From an uncultured Bacilli bacterium (GTDB lineage: Bacteria > Bacillota_I > Bacilli_A > RF39 > UBA660), in NCBI GenBank assembly GCA_910580135.1, contig CAJTXC010000013.1:1-19566 (forward strand): a stretch of 19,566 nucleotides of DNA, given 5' to 3'. Every line of letters starts with the position of its first letter. Position 1 is the first letter of the stretch. The translations under genes were made by a program, and so were the position numbers. This document shows positions 7,302-14,681 of this stretch, in pieces. Under the pieces are notes generated by a model, which was given only the letters and a program-made list of their open reading frames with translations, made no database searches and was not told where the DNA came from.

Positions 7302-7725
7302 AATGTAATTCTTTACATACTCCTTGAGCAGGTTCATAAAAACAATGATTTTTATACTTTCCTGCGTTAGCTTGATTAAACCAAGTTGCCCTGCATGTAT
7401 TACCAGATCCTGGAGAGTAAAACCAAAGGGCGTTAGTTGCTGGATGAAAGTATTCTCCTTTTATTATCCTTTTAGCTAGATTTTTTTCAGCGGTTGTAGA
7501 AGAACTTTGAAAAAGTGCACTATTAGTACCAGAAAAACCACCTGGAGATTGATAAACCATGTCATAAATTGATCTTACGTTCTTAAAGTCTAAACAATTG
7601 GCTATAACTCTATTTACTCCAACGTTTCCAACCATAAGCATACCAAGGTTACCCTCTCCTAATGCTTCTGCTCTCATTAATCTTGCGAGCAAATCCAGCT
7701 CTTTTTCAGTATATTTAACTATCAA
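7300..7725 (-). CDS. SleB/CwlJ-family cell wall hydrolase (Hydrolase_2)
   Basis: This 141-residue protein matches the catalytic domain shared by the spore cortex-lytic enzymes SleB and CwlJ. It has YTEKELDLLARLMRAEA with the predicted catalytic Glu at 20, the GMLMVGNVGVNRV block, PGGFSG..SALFQ, and the C-terminal ALWFYSPG...F...CFYEP region. It has no signal peptide and no binding domain, so it resembles CwlJ (made in the mother cell and kept in the coat) more than secreted SleB. In Bacillus these enzymes break down cortex peptidoglycan containing muramic-delta-lactam at germination. I chose TTG at 7725, which sits at normal distance from AGGTGAT; a GTG nine bases upstream lies inside that site. 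It is the last of three minus-strand genes, ending in a bidirectional terminator. Whether it acts in germination or in vegetative growth is not shown. Confidence 0.85.
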   Translation of the reverse strand: MIVKYTEKELDLLARLMRAEALGEGNLGMLMVGNVGVNRVIANCLDFKNVRSIYDMVYQSPGGFSGTNSALFQSSSTTAEKNLAKRIIKGEYFHPATNALWFYSPGSGNTCRATWFNQANAGKYKNHCFYEPAQGVCKELH

Positions 7726-7750
7726 TATAATCACCTAGTTAATTATATGC

Positions 7751-7778
7751 AAAAAAAGAAACCTATATTAGGCTTCTT
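7751..7778 (-). terminator. Terminator of the 68-residue membrane peptide gene
   Basis: Read on the minus strand, AAGAAGCCT (7778-7770) pairs with AGGTTTCTT (7764-7756), with one G-U, around a 5-base loop containing the stop codon, then a seven-T run. It separates this gene from the hydrolase downstream, which therefore likely has its own promoter (GCATATAAT at 7750-7742). Confidence 0.8.
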
Positions 7779-7974
7779 TAGCTCTTTTAGTTGTTGTTAT
7801 AGTTGTTTTATTTTCCTTATTATCTTTGTTATTATTTTGTTTACTATCATTGTAAGATATAAATACTGATATTACTAAGAAAGTAATTCCAAGTACGATA
7901 AACGCAATATCTCTTGTTATTCTATATTTTAGTTTTTCTTCTTTAGCTTTTTCTACTTGTTTATCAAAAGTCAT
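7768..7974 (-). CDS. Small single-pass membrane protein of unknown function
   Basis: A 68-residue protein with a charged N-terminus (about 1-22, many Lys/Glu), one membrane helix at about 23-42 (IAFIVLGITFLVISVFISY) and a hydrophilic Asn/Lys/Thr-rich tail. The positive charges before the helix predict the tail faces outside. I do not recognise a family. The ATG is well supported by AGGTGAT 3 bases upstream (7984-7978). It lies between two minus-strand wall-protein genes and ends in its own terminator; a weak -10 (TATGAT, 8000-7995) sits just upstream. Its location suggests an envelope role, possibly spore-membrane, but nothing proves it. Confidence 0.72.
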   Translation of the reverse strand: MTFDKQVEKAKEEKLKYRITRDIAFIVLGITFLVISVFISYNDSKQNNNKDNKENKTTITTTKRAKEA

Positions 7975-8030
7975 ATTATCACCTCGTTACTTATATCATA
8001 ACATAAATATGACTTATTAATTATTAAAAA

Positions 8031-9236
8031 TTATATAGGAAGTAATAACTTTTGACCAATAGATAAATTATTTGAGGATAAACTATTAAGTTTTTTTATG
8101 TTATCCACAGTAGTATTATATTTATTGGCAATTAACCACAAACTATCACCTTTTTGCACCGTATAAGTTGAAAAACTAGAAGTACTCGGAATTATTAGTA
8201 TTTGACCAATGGATAAATTATTAGAAGTTAAATTATTAGTACTTTTTATTTTCTCAACGGTAGTATCATATTTGTTAGCGATAAGCCATAAGCTATCGCC
8301 TTTTTTTACTACGTAAGTAATTTCTGTTTGGCTTGGAATGCTAGTACTAGGAATTATAAGACTTTGCCCAATAGATAAATTATCAGCCGATAAGTTATTA
8401 GCTTTCTTTATGTTATCCACAGTAGTACCATATTTATTAGCAATAGCCCACAGACTATCACCCTTTTGCACAGTATAAATATTTTGGTTTGGTGTAGTAG
8501 GGGTAGGATTCGTATTATTAGAAGTAGGTAACTTTAATAGTTGCCCAACTTGAAGTGTATCTGAAGATAAATTATTAAGTGTTTTTATCTCGTTAACAGT
8601 TGTTCCAGTTTTACTTGCAATCGACCATAAACTATCTCCTTTTTGAACTACATAATAACCTTCCATGTTAGAAGGTGTGTAAGTAACTCCTGCAAAGTCT
8701 GCGATAGATTTTACAACCGCTTCTCCAAGTGCTTCATAATTATTTTTTAAAAAGTTTGCATCACTAGTATTTCCTACGTAACCATAATCTATCACAATAG
8801 TTTGATTATTAGCGGTATTTCTTATTAAATAATCATCATCTAAAGCAGTGTTATCGCTATTTCTTAGTTGGTAATATTTTAAAACTGGTTGACCAGCAGC
8901 CTCTAAGTTTTCTGCAATACTAGAAGCTAATCTGCTATTATTTCTAAGCGGATACATTATTTCTGCTCCATTACTATTTCCGCTATTTAACCTGTTTGAA
9001 ATTACTATTACATTATTTCCTGTTCCATATTTATTTTTTATAATGTTAACCCTTTGGGCATCACTTAAAGTTTCATCACCAGCTCTAACTAAAAAGTTTT
9101 CTATTCCAAGGCTACCCAATCTATCATTTATATATTTAGAAATTAAAAGAGTATAATCTTTTTCTACTAAACCATTACCAGTTGCACCATTATTTGTTCC
9201 ACCTGCAGCAGCATCAATTGCAACTTTATAAGCCAT
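8031..9236 (-). CDS. Catalytically degenerate Amidase_3 paralogue with four LysM domains
   Basis: This 401-residue protein aligns along its whole length with the amidase at 5871-7271 but has lost the active site. DAGHGG became DAAAGG (zinc His to A11), SNHLNAG became SNRLNSG (zinc His to R82), and VEY became IDY (catalytic Glu to D150); only E25 (VEKDY) of the metal site remains. The fold-defining parts are kept: GAEIMYPLRNN, YLIRNT and the C-terminal EAVVKSIADF helix. Four LysM domains follow at about 194-237, 253-296, 307-350 and 357-400. There is no signal peptide. The frame is intact, so this is not a decaying gene. The likely role is non-enzymatic: a peptidoglycan-binding structural or regulatory protein. 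ATG at 9236 is supported by AAAGGATGAT. It is the first of three minus-strand genes of the wall module. Confidence 0.88.
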   Translation of the reverse strand: MAYKVAIDAAAGGTNNGATGNGLVEKDYTLLISKYINDRLGSLGIENFLVRAGDETLSDAQRVNIIKNKYGTGNNVIVISNRLNSGNSNGAEIMYPLRNNSRLASSIAENLEAAGQPVLKYYQLRNSDNTALDDDYLIRNTANNQTIVIDYGYVGNTSDANFLKNNYEALGEAVVKSIADFAGVTYTPSNMEGYYVVQKGDSLWSIASKTGTTVNEIKTLNNLSSDTLQVGQLLKLPTSNNTNPTPTTPNQNIYTVQKGDSLWAIANKYGTTVDNIKKANNLSADNLSIGQSLIIPSTSIPSQTEITYVVKKGDSLWLIANKYDTTVEKIKSTNNLTSNNLSIGQILIIPSTSSFSTYTVQKGDSLWLIANKYNTTVDNIKKLNSLSSNNLSIGQKLLLPI

Positions 9237-9316
9237 AAAATCATCCTTTCTATGATAATTTTATGTAAATAAAAACAAATTAAAACAAATATATATTTAT
9301 TAGGGAGGTGCTAAAT

Positions 9317-10012
9317 ATGTTAGCAATTGTTACATCTGATAAATGTTACGTAAGTGATTTGTTAGAGAAATTAAATTATTCAAAAGAAACTAGCCCAAAT
9401 AAAAGTGAGGTTTATAAATGTAAGTATAAAGATCATGAATTTGTAATTTTAGTTAGTGGTTATGGAAAAGTAAATATAGGAAGTAGTCTTAGATATATTT
9501 GTGATAAGTATAAAATAAGAGCGATAGTAAGCGTAGGAACATGTGGTAGTATAACTGATACAAACGATATTTTTTCTGCCATAATACCTAGATCTAGCTT
9601 ACAATTTGACGTTGATTTTATGCCTAATGGTTATGGAGCGGGACAAATACCTAAACTGGATAAGTTAATATATAAGACAGATGATGATTTAGTAGAGTGT
9701 TTAGAGCGATCTTCTAGTATGAGCGGAGTAAGTTACTCTAACGATTTGATCGCTTCTTCTGATATGTTTGTTACTAATTATAATTTATCAAATAGTATAA
9801 GAAGAGAATATAGTGCTGGAGCAGTTGACTGTGAAAGTGGATGTATTGGTGAATTTTCTTATATAAATGATATTTCATATGCGTGTGTTAAAGTAGTTTC
9901 TAATTTTGCTAATAATAATGGTATAAAACAATATAACTTATATGATGAGGAATCTTCAAGATCCTGTCAAAGAATAGTTTATAAATTTTTAAAAGAATTT
10001 TACGAGGCATAA
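9317..10012 (+). CDS. MTA/SAH nucleosidase-like protein (PNP/UDP phosphorylase family), altered active site
   Basis: A 231-residue member of the nucleoside phosphorylase superfamily, closest in layout to 5'-methylthioadenosine/S-adenosylhomocysteine nucleosidase (MtnN/Pfs). Seen are the phosphate/ribose loops SGYGKVNIG (48-56) and SVGTCGSI (72-79), the DVDFMPNGYGAGQIP block corresponding to the MtnN DAD..FGY.YGQ.PG region, and the VDCESG ribose-binding segment with E173. Two catalytic residues of E. coli MtnN are not kept: the N-terminal Glu of the MEEE motif is absent, and the Asp of the SD motif is Asn (VVSNFANN, N196). Asn at that place occurs in 6-oxopurine-specific phosphorylases, so the substrate may differ, or activity may be low. 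The ATG at 9317 has GGGAGGTG 6 bases upstream; an in-frame GTG at 9308 lies within that site. tspO follows 37 bases later, probably in the same transcript. Confidence 0.75.
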   Translation: MLAIVTSDKCYVSDLLEKLNYSKETSPNKSEVYKCKYKDHEFVILVSGYGKVNIGSSLRYICDKYKIRAIVSVGTCGSITDTNDIFSAIIPRSSLQFDVDFMPNGYGAGQIPKLDKLIYKTDDDLVECLERSSSMSGVSYSNDLIASSDMFVTNYNLSNSIRREYSAGAVDCESGCIGEFSYINDISYACVKVVSNFANNNGIKQYNLYDEESSRSCQRIVYKFLKEFYEA

Positions 10013-10049
10013 ATTATTTGAAAGCAGCTAAACTAATATTGGTGATAAT

Positions 10050-10514
10050 ATGAAAATAAACTTTAAAAGATTAATGATAATAACAATAATAACTTTTGTA
10101 GTAGGTAGTTTCTTTAGCTTTTTTTCCATGAATAATATGGATACTTTTAGAGAACTTGAAAAACCTATTAATGTACCAGGAATACTATTTCCTATTGTAT
10201 GGAGCACACTTTATCTACTTATGAGTGTTTCTTGTTATATCATAACAAAATCTAATGATAAGAATAAGGAAAAAGCTATTATATGGTACGGGATTCAATT
10301 AGTGGCTAACTCACTATGGAGTTTAATATTCTTTGGCTTCGGAGCATACTTATTTGCTTTTATATGGATTATTTTACTTTTAATATTGGTAGTTATTATG
10401 GTTGCAAAGTTTTATAATATAGATAAAAGAGCAGCATACTTAAATATCCCTTATATATTATGGGTTATATTTGCAGGATACCTAAACTTTGGTATATACC
10501 TTTTAAACGGATAG
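10050..10514 (+). CDS. tspO: TspO/MBR family tryptophan-rich membrane protein
   Basis: A 154-residue membrane protein with five hydrophobic helices, the TspO (translocator protein/peripheral benzodiazepine receptor homologue) architecture. Family blocks are present: PGILFPIVWSTLYLLM (43-58), NSLWSLIFFGFG (87-98) and PYILWVIFAGYLNFGIYLLN (134-153). Five Trp lie at 51, 79, 90, 106 and 138. TspO binds porphyrins and other tetrapyrroles or sterols and takes part in stress signalling; the substrate here is unknown. TTGGTGATAATATG gives a standard start context. It is likely co-transcribed with the nucleosidase-like gene upstream and ends in a terminator that overlaps its stop codon. Confidence 0.92.
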   Translation: MKINFKRLMIITIITFVVGSFFSFFSMNNMDTFRELEKPINVPGILFPIVWSTLYLLMSVSCYIITKSNDKNKEKAIIWYGIQLVANSLWSLIFFGFGAYLFAFIWIILLLILVVIMVAKFYNIDKRAAYLNIPYILWVIFAGYLNFGIYLLNG

Positions 10515-10534
10515 ATTAAGTTCTATCTTTTTTT
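10510..10534 (+). terminator. Terminator after tspO
   Basis: GATAGA (10510-10515) pairs with TCTATC (10522-10527) around a 6-base loop, followed by a seven-T run (10528-10534). The stem overlaps the tspO stop codon. Confidence 0.75.
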
Positions 10535-10577
10535 ATTAAGATTTATTAAAAAATGTCAAAAAATGTATTTTTTGTTG

Positions 10578-10583
10578 TATAAT
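10578..10583 (+). promoter_or_regulatory. -10 element of the ABC transporter operon
   Basis: Consensus TATAAT lies 24 bases before the TTG start at 10608. A poor -35 (TGTCAA, 10554-10559) sits 18 bases upstream. It lies just after the tspO terminator, so the ABC genes form a separate transcription unit. Confidence 0.5.
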
Positions 10584-10607
10584 ATATCACTAAAGAGGGT
10601 GGTTATA

Positions 10608-11309
10608 TTGGCATATATAGAATTTAAAAATGTTAATAAAATATATAACATGGGAGAAGTTGAAATAAAAGCTTTGAACAAAACTTCATTTGAAATAGAA
10701 AAAGGAGAACTTGTTGTAATACTAGGACCATCAGGTGCGGGGAAAACAACTTGCCTTAATATATTAGGTGGAATGGATTCTGCTACTAATGGTAAGGTTA
10801 TGGTAGATGATAAAGACATAACTGATTATAGTAGTAAAGATTTAATAATGTATCGTAGAAATGATATTGGTTTTGTATTCCAATTTTATAACCTAGTACA
10901 AAATTTAACAGCCTTAGAAAATGTTGAACTTGCTGTTCAATTGTGTAAGGATCACTTAAATCCTAAAACTATTTTAAATAAAGTTGGATTATCAAAAAGA
11001 ATGAATAACTTTCCTTCACAATTATCAGGCGGAGAACAACAACGTGTTGCAATAGCACGTGCGATTGCTAAAAATCCAAAACTTCTTTTATGTGATGAAC
11101 CAACTGGTGCGTTAGATTATAAAACTGGTAAACAAATATTAAAACTTTTAGAAGAAACAGCTAGAAAAGAAAACATGACGGTTATAATAATTACCCATAA
11201 TGCAGCAATAGCACCAATGGCTGATAAGGTAATAAGATTTAAAAATGGTAGTGTAGAAGATGTAACAATAAATAAAAAACCAAAAAGTATAGATGAAATT
11301 GAGTGGTAA
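10608..11309 (+). CDS. ABC transporter ATP-binding protein (LolD/MacB-type)
   Basis: A 233-residue ATPase of the LolD/MacB/FtsE-like branch that powers FtsX-type permeases. It has Walker A GPSGAGKTT (40-48), the Q-loop Q92, the family-typical RRNDIGFVFQFYNL segment, the signature LSGGEQQR (139-146), Walker B LLLCDEP (159-165) with catalytic Glu, the D-loop GALD and H-loop H197 (THN). All catalytic residues are present. Start is the TTG at 10608, preceded by GAGGGTGGT; the frame is open further upstream but includes the promoter. Its stop lies one base before the permease ATG, so the two are translationally coupled and form one transporter. Confidence 0.93.
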   Translation: MAYIEFKNVNKIYNMGEVEIKALNKTSFEIEKGELVVILGPSGAGKTTCLNILGGMDSATNGKVMVDDKDITDYSSKDLIMYRRNDIGFVFQFYNLVQNLTALENVELAVQLCKDHLNPKTILNKVGLSKRMNNFPSQLSGGEQQRVAIARAIAKNPKLLLCDEPTGALDYKTGKQILKLLEETARKENMTVIIITHNAAIAPMADKVIRFKNGSVEDVTINKKPKSIDEIEW

Positions 11310-11310
11310 A

Positions 11311-14300
11311 ATGAAAAAAGATAGAATTAACACTACCAGCATAAGAGAAATAAAACACTCATTTAAAAGATTTTTATCTCTTTTAGTTATGAGTATGTTA
11401 GGTGTAGGTGTTTTTGTTGGAATAAAAATGGCTGCACCAGACATGATGAAATCATTAGATAGCTATTATGATAATCAAGAAGTATATGATATAAAAGTAT
11501 TATCTACCCTTGGTCTTACAAATGATGATATTAGAAAAATAGAAAACATAAAAGGTATAAAAGCTGTCTATGGTTCTTATTCAAAAGACGTAATAGCAAA
11601 GACAAATAAGGAAGAACCAGTAATAAAAGTTATTGGGATAAATAATGATGTTAATAAATTGGAAATTAAAGAAGGTAGATTTCCAAAATCTAATAATGAA
11701 ATCATAGTTGAAGAGGCTATGTTAGAATATGAAGATTTAAAAATTGGTGATAAATTAACTTTAAAAGATGATGAAACCTTTAACAATACTAATTTAACTA
11801 TTGTAGGGACGGTTAAAAGTCCGCTTTATATAACTAGTTCTACGGGTAGAACAGGTCGTGGTAATACTAATTTAGGTACTGGTAAGATAGATTATTATAC
11901 TTATGTTAATAATGATAATTTTAGCTTAGATTATTATACTGAAATTTATGTTACCGTAGATAATGCAAAAGAAGAACTTACTGACTCAAAAGAATATAAC
12001 GAATTAGTAGATAGTGCTTTAACTAAAATAGATAAAATAAAAAAAGAAAGAGAAACCACTAGATACGAAGAAATTTATAATAAAGCAAGTGAAGAAATAA
12101 CTAAAATCGAAGAAGAAGGTAAGCTGCAGTTAACTAATGCTAAAAACACTTTAAATGCTTCTAAGACAAAGTTAAATAGTGGTAAACAAGAACTTGATTC
12201 TACTAAATCTAAACTTGATAATGCTAAAGTAGAATTACATAATACTAATATAAAGTTAGATGAAGCTAAAAAAGAATTAGAGGAAAATAAAACAAAGTTA
12301 GAAAATGGAAAAAAAGAAATTGAATATGCTAAAGAGAAAATTAATAGAGAACTAAAAGCTTATGGTTTAACCATAGAGGATATATTAGATTTTAATAATA
12401 ATATAAATGCTGAAGATATTCCAGAAGATGCTCCTTATCATGATGAAATTGTTGATATTATAAATAATGGTTTAAATTTTAATATGGATGACGCGTTAAA
12501 AGATTATATTACTAATCCTGATAACATAGATAACTTAATATCATCAATACCACCTGATACTCCAAATTATGAACAAATAATTAAGGTGCTTGAACTTTAT
12601 AAACAAGACCCAGAAAAATATATTAAGTTAGTAGAAGCAGTAAATGAAATTTATAAAGCAGAAAAAGAATATAATAAAGGTCTTATGCTTTATAATAAAG
12701 CTGAGAAAGAATATAGTGATGGATATAAAACTTATATTAATTACTATAATGAATATCAAAATGGATTAAGTTTATATAATAATGGTTTAAGAAGCTATAA
12801 TAGTAACTTAAGTTTATATAATTCTAAAATAGCAGAATATTACGAAAGTAAAAAAATGTTTGATTTGAAAATATCTGATGCTAAAGAAGAGTTAGAAAAA
12901 ATTCCAGAATGTACTTGGTATACATATTCAAGAATAGATGATAGTGGTTATTCTAGCTTTATAGATGATGGTAATAGTGTTTCTAACTTAGCTAAAGTTT
13001 TTCCTACCATATTCTTCGTTGTTGCAATATTAATAAGTTTAATATCAATGTCTAGAATGGTAGAAGACGATAGAGGATTAATTGGAACGTTTAAATCACT
13101 TGGTTTTAGTAATAGCCACATAAGAAAAAAATACTTATTATACTCTGGAATAGCAACTTTATCTGGGGGATTAATTGGTTCATTATTAGGCTTTTTCTTG
13201 CTTCCTAAATTCATTTGGAACATATATAAAATATTATTTGATGTACCTGTATTTAAATATGATTTTAATCCTACTAACGTTATAATCGGAATAGCAATTG
13301 CAATTATATGTATTTGTGGTACAACACTTCTTACTATTAGGAAAGTAGTTAAAGAAAAACCATCTGACCTTATGAGGCCTAAAGCTCCTGCCAACGGAAA
13401 AAGAGTTATATTAGAGAGAATACCTTTCATTTGGAAACGTATTAACTTTTCAAACAAAGTAACAGTAAGAAACTTATTTAGGTATAAAAAAAGAGTTATT
13501 ATGACCGTTGTTGGTATTTTAGGATGTACTTCTTTAATGCTTGCAGGTTTTGGTATAAGAGACTCTATTGTTGTAATACCAGATAAACAATATAAAGATA
13601 TCTTTACTTTTGATGAAATGGTATATGTAACAAGTAGTACTGATGAGCAAATAGATAAAACATTTAATAATAAGCATATTACTAATAAAGTTTATACTAA
13701 TATGAGCACTAACATGATGGTAGAAAGCTATAACATTAATATGTTTGTTCCTTTAAATAATGCTGATTTATATAGTGTTATGAAACTAAGAGATGTGAAA
13801 ACTAAAGAGACCTTAAAACTAGAAGATAATAAAGTTATAATTTCAGATAAATTATCAAGACTTACTAATAAAAAAGTAGGAGATAAAATAACTCTTAAAG
13901 AATCTAGTGGTGAGGGACATAAGTTTATTATTTCTGGTATATGTGAAAATTATGTTGGCCATTATGTATTTATGAGTAAAAAGACTTATGAATCAAATAT
14001 TGGTAACTATGAAACTAATATTGTATATTTAAATATTGATAACTTAAAAAATGAAGAAACTTTAAGTACGTCTCTATTAAAAAATAGTAACATTATGAGC
14101 GTAATGTCTGTTAATTCAACCATAAGTAATGTTAATGATATGTTAAAATCATTAAATAGTGTTGTTGCAATATTAATTGTTTTATCTGGTGCTTTATCAT
14201 TTGTTATTTTATATAATTTATCTTATATAAATATTAGTGAAAGAAAAAGAGAAATAGCAACCCTTAAAGTCCTTGGATTTACTGATAAAGAAGTTGATAA

Positions 14301-14553
14301 GTACATAACTAAAGAAACCATAATATTAACATTAATGGGTATTATTATAGGACTTATCTTTGGTACTTTATTAACTAGTGTAATACTAAGTACAGTTGAA
14401 ATAGAAATGGTTAGGTTTATTAGAGATATTAAAGTGGTAAGCTATGGTATAACTGCATTAATAGTTATCTTATTTACCTTAATTGTTAACAGAATAATAC
14501 ACTATACATTAAAGAAAATAGACATGATAGAATCATTAAAAAGTGTTGAGTAA
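11311..14553 (+). CDS. Large FtsX/MacB-type ABC permease with extracytoplasmic heptad-repeat coiled coil
   Basis: A 1080-residue permease (numbering from this ATG) with two FtsX-type modules. A first membrane helix lies at about 22-40 (LSLLVMSMLGVGVFVGIKM). Then comes a MacB-like extracytoplasmic domain, a very long helical insert at about 240-535, and three helices at about 565-690 (with the MVEDDRG..GTFKSLGF coupling segment). A second unit follows, with a helix near 730, a second outer domain, and three C-terminal helices at about 950-1070 (with ERKREIATLKVLGF). MacB-type pairs work as mechanotransmitters rather than simple importers; substrate may be a peptide, lipid or wall enzyme regulator, and it is not identifiable here. 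The ATG at 11311 follows GAGTGG; another ATG at 11293 is in frame but lacks a ribosome binding site. A strong terminator ends the operon. Confidence 0.9.
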   Translation: MKKDRINTTSIREIKHSFKRFLSLLVMSMLGVGVFVGIKMAAPDMMKSLDSYYDNQEVYDIKVLSTLGLTNDDIRKIENIKGIKAVYGSYSKDVIAKTNKEEPVIKVIGINNDVNKLEIKEGRFPKSNNEIIVEEAMLEYEDLKIGDKLTLKDDETFNNTNLTIVGTVKSPLYITSSTGRTGRGNTNLGTGKIDYYTYVNNDNFSLDYYTEIYVTVDNAKEELTDSKEYNELVDSALTKIDKIKKERETTRYEEIYNKASEEITKIEEEGKLQLTNAKNTLNASKTKLNSGKQELDSTKSKLDNAKVELHNTNIKLDEAKKELEENKTKLENGKKEIEYAKEKINRELKAYGLTIEDILDFNNNINAEDIPEDAPYHDEIVDIINNGLNFNMDDALKDYITNPDNIDNLISSIPPDTPNYEQIIKVLELYKQDPEKYIKLVEAVNEIYKAEKEYNKGLMLYNKAEKEYSDGYKTYINYYNEYQNGLSLYNNGLRSYNSNLSLYNSKIAEYYESKKMFDLKISDAKEELEKIPECTWYTYSRIDDSGYSSFIDDGNSVSNLAKVFPTIFFVVAILISLISMSRMVEDDRGLIGTFKSLGFSNSHIRKKYLLYSGIATLSGGLIGSLLGFFLLPKFIWNIYKILFDVPVFKYDFNPTNVIIGIAIAIICICGTTLLTIRKVVKEKPSDLMRPKAPANGKRVILERIPFIWKRINFSNKVTVRNLFRYKKRVIMTVVGILGCTSLMLAGFGIRDSIVVIPDKQYKDIFTFDEMVYVTSSTDEQIDKTFNNKHITNKVYTNMSTNMMVESYNINMFVPLNNADLYSVMKLRDVKTKETLKLEDNKVIISDKLSRLTNKKVGDKITLKESSGEGHKFIISGICENYVGHYVFMSKKTYESNIGNYETNIVYLNIDNLKNEETLSTSLLKNSNIMSVMSVNSTISNVNDMLKSLNSVVAILIVLSGALSFVILYNLSYINISERKREIATLKVLGFTDKEVDKYITKETIILTLMGIIIGLIFGTLLTSVILSTVEIEMVRFIRDIKVVSYGITALIVILFTLIVNRIIHYTLKKIDMIESLKSVE
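12145..12333 (+). repeat. Nine Leu/Ile heptads in the permease coiled-coil arm (protein-level repeat)
   Basis: Residues 279-341 of the permease are nine uninterrupted 7-residue units of the form x-x-L-x-x-x-K (for example TKLNSGK, QELDSTK, SKLDNAK, KELEENK). Leu or Ile sits at the third place in all nine, and Lys at the seventh in eight of nine. This predicts a straight parallel or antiparallel coiled-coil arm outside the membrane, similar in style to the heptads of YhgE/Pip-type proteins. Confidence 0.8.
12670..12840 (+). repeat. Nine Tyr heptads in the return arm of the permease insert (protein-level repeat)
   Basis: In the second half of the insert a Tyr recurs exactly every seventh residue nine times in a row (454 to 510 in the numbering from 11311), in units such as LMLYNKA, EKEYSDG, LSLYNNG and LRSYNSN. 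Gly or Asn often closes the unit. With the Leu arm upstream it would make a helical hairpin with two chemically different faces. Confidence 0.75.
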
Positions 14554-14583
14554 AAGAATGTTAAGAACTTAACATTCTTTTTG
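14552..14583 (+). terminator. Terminator of the ABC transporter operon
   Basis: AAAAGAATGTTA pairs with TAACATTCTTTT around a short loop (arms about 14552-14563 and 14569-14580), followed by further T residues. The stem starts within the permease stop codon. Confidence 0.88.
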
Positions 14584-14620
14584 TTTTTACTAAAAGTATA
14601 TAAAACAACTCTTTAAAATC

Positions 14621-14658
14621 AAATCAAAAGAACCACTTTCCTCACAACCTTTTGATTT
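14621..14658. repeat. 10-bp perfect inverted repeat with 18-base spacer
   Basis: AAATCAAAAG (14621-14630) and CTTTTGATTT (14649-14658) are exact reverse complements. It lies in the 128-base gap between the ABC permease and the convergent nuclease gene. On the minus strand it could be a weak terminator for the nuclease gene, but only a broken T-rich stretch follows. A further TCAAAAG lies at 14672-14679. Confidence 0.5.
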
Positions 14659-14681
14659 ATAAAGAAATAAATTCAAAAGTG

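Noticed and set aside
5871..9236. Phage or prophage lysis cassette (endolysin plus small membrane protein as holin)
   Set aside because: There are no phage structural, integrase or regulatory genes nearby, the genes are on both strands, one amidase is inactive, and a SleB/CwlJ-type hydrolase is not typical of lysis cassettes. The spore or wall interpretation fits better, though an endolysin origin of the domains is possible.
10556..10819. Minus-strand open frame opposite the ABC ATPase start
   Set aside because: It lies antisense to a well-supported ATPase with all motifs, has no ribosome binding site and no recognisable product.
12948..13457. Minus-strand open frame inside the permease gene (also 11148-11444 and 11577-11786)
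   Set aside because: All are antisense to the continuous FtsX-type permease and arise from its codon composition; no start signals.
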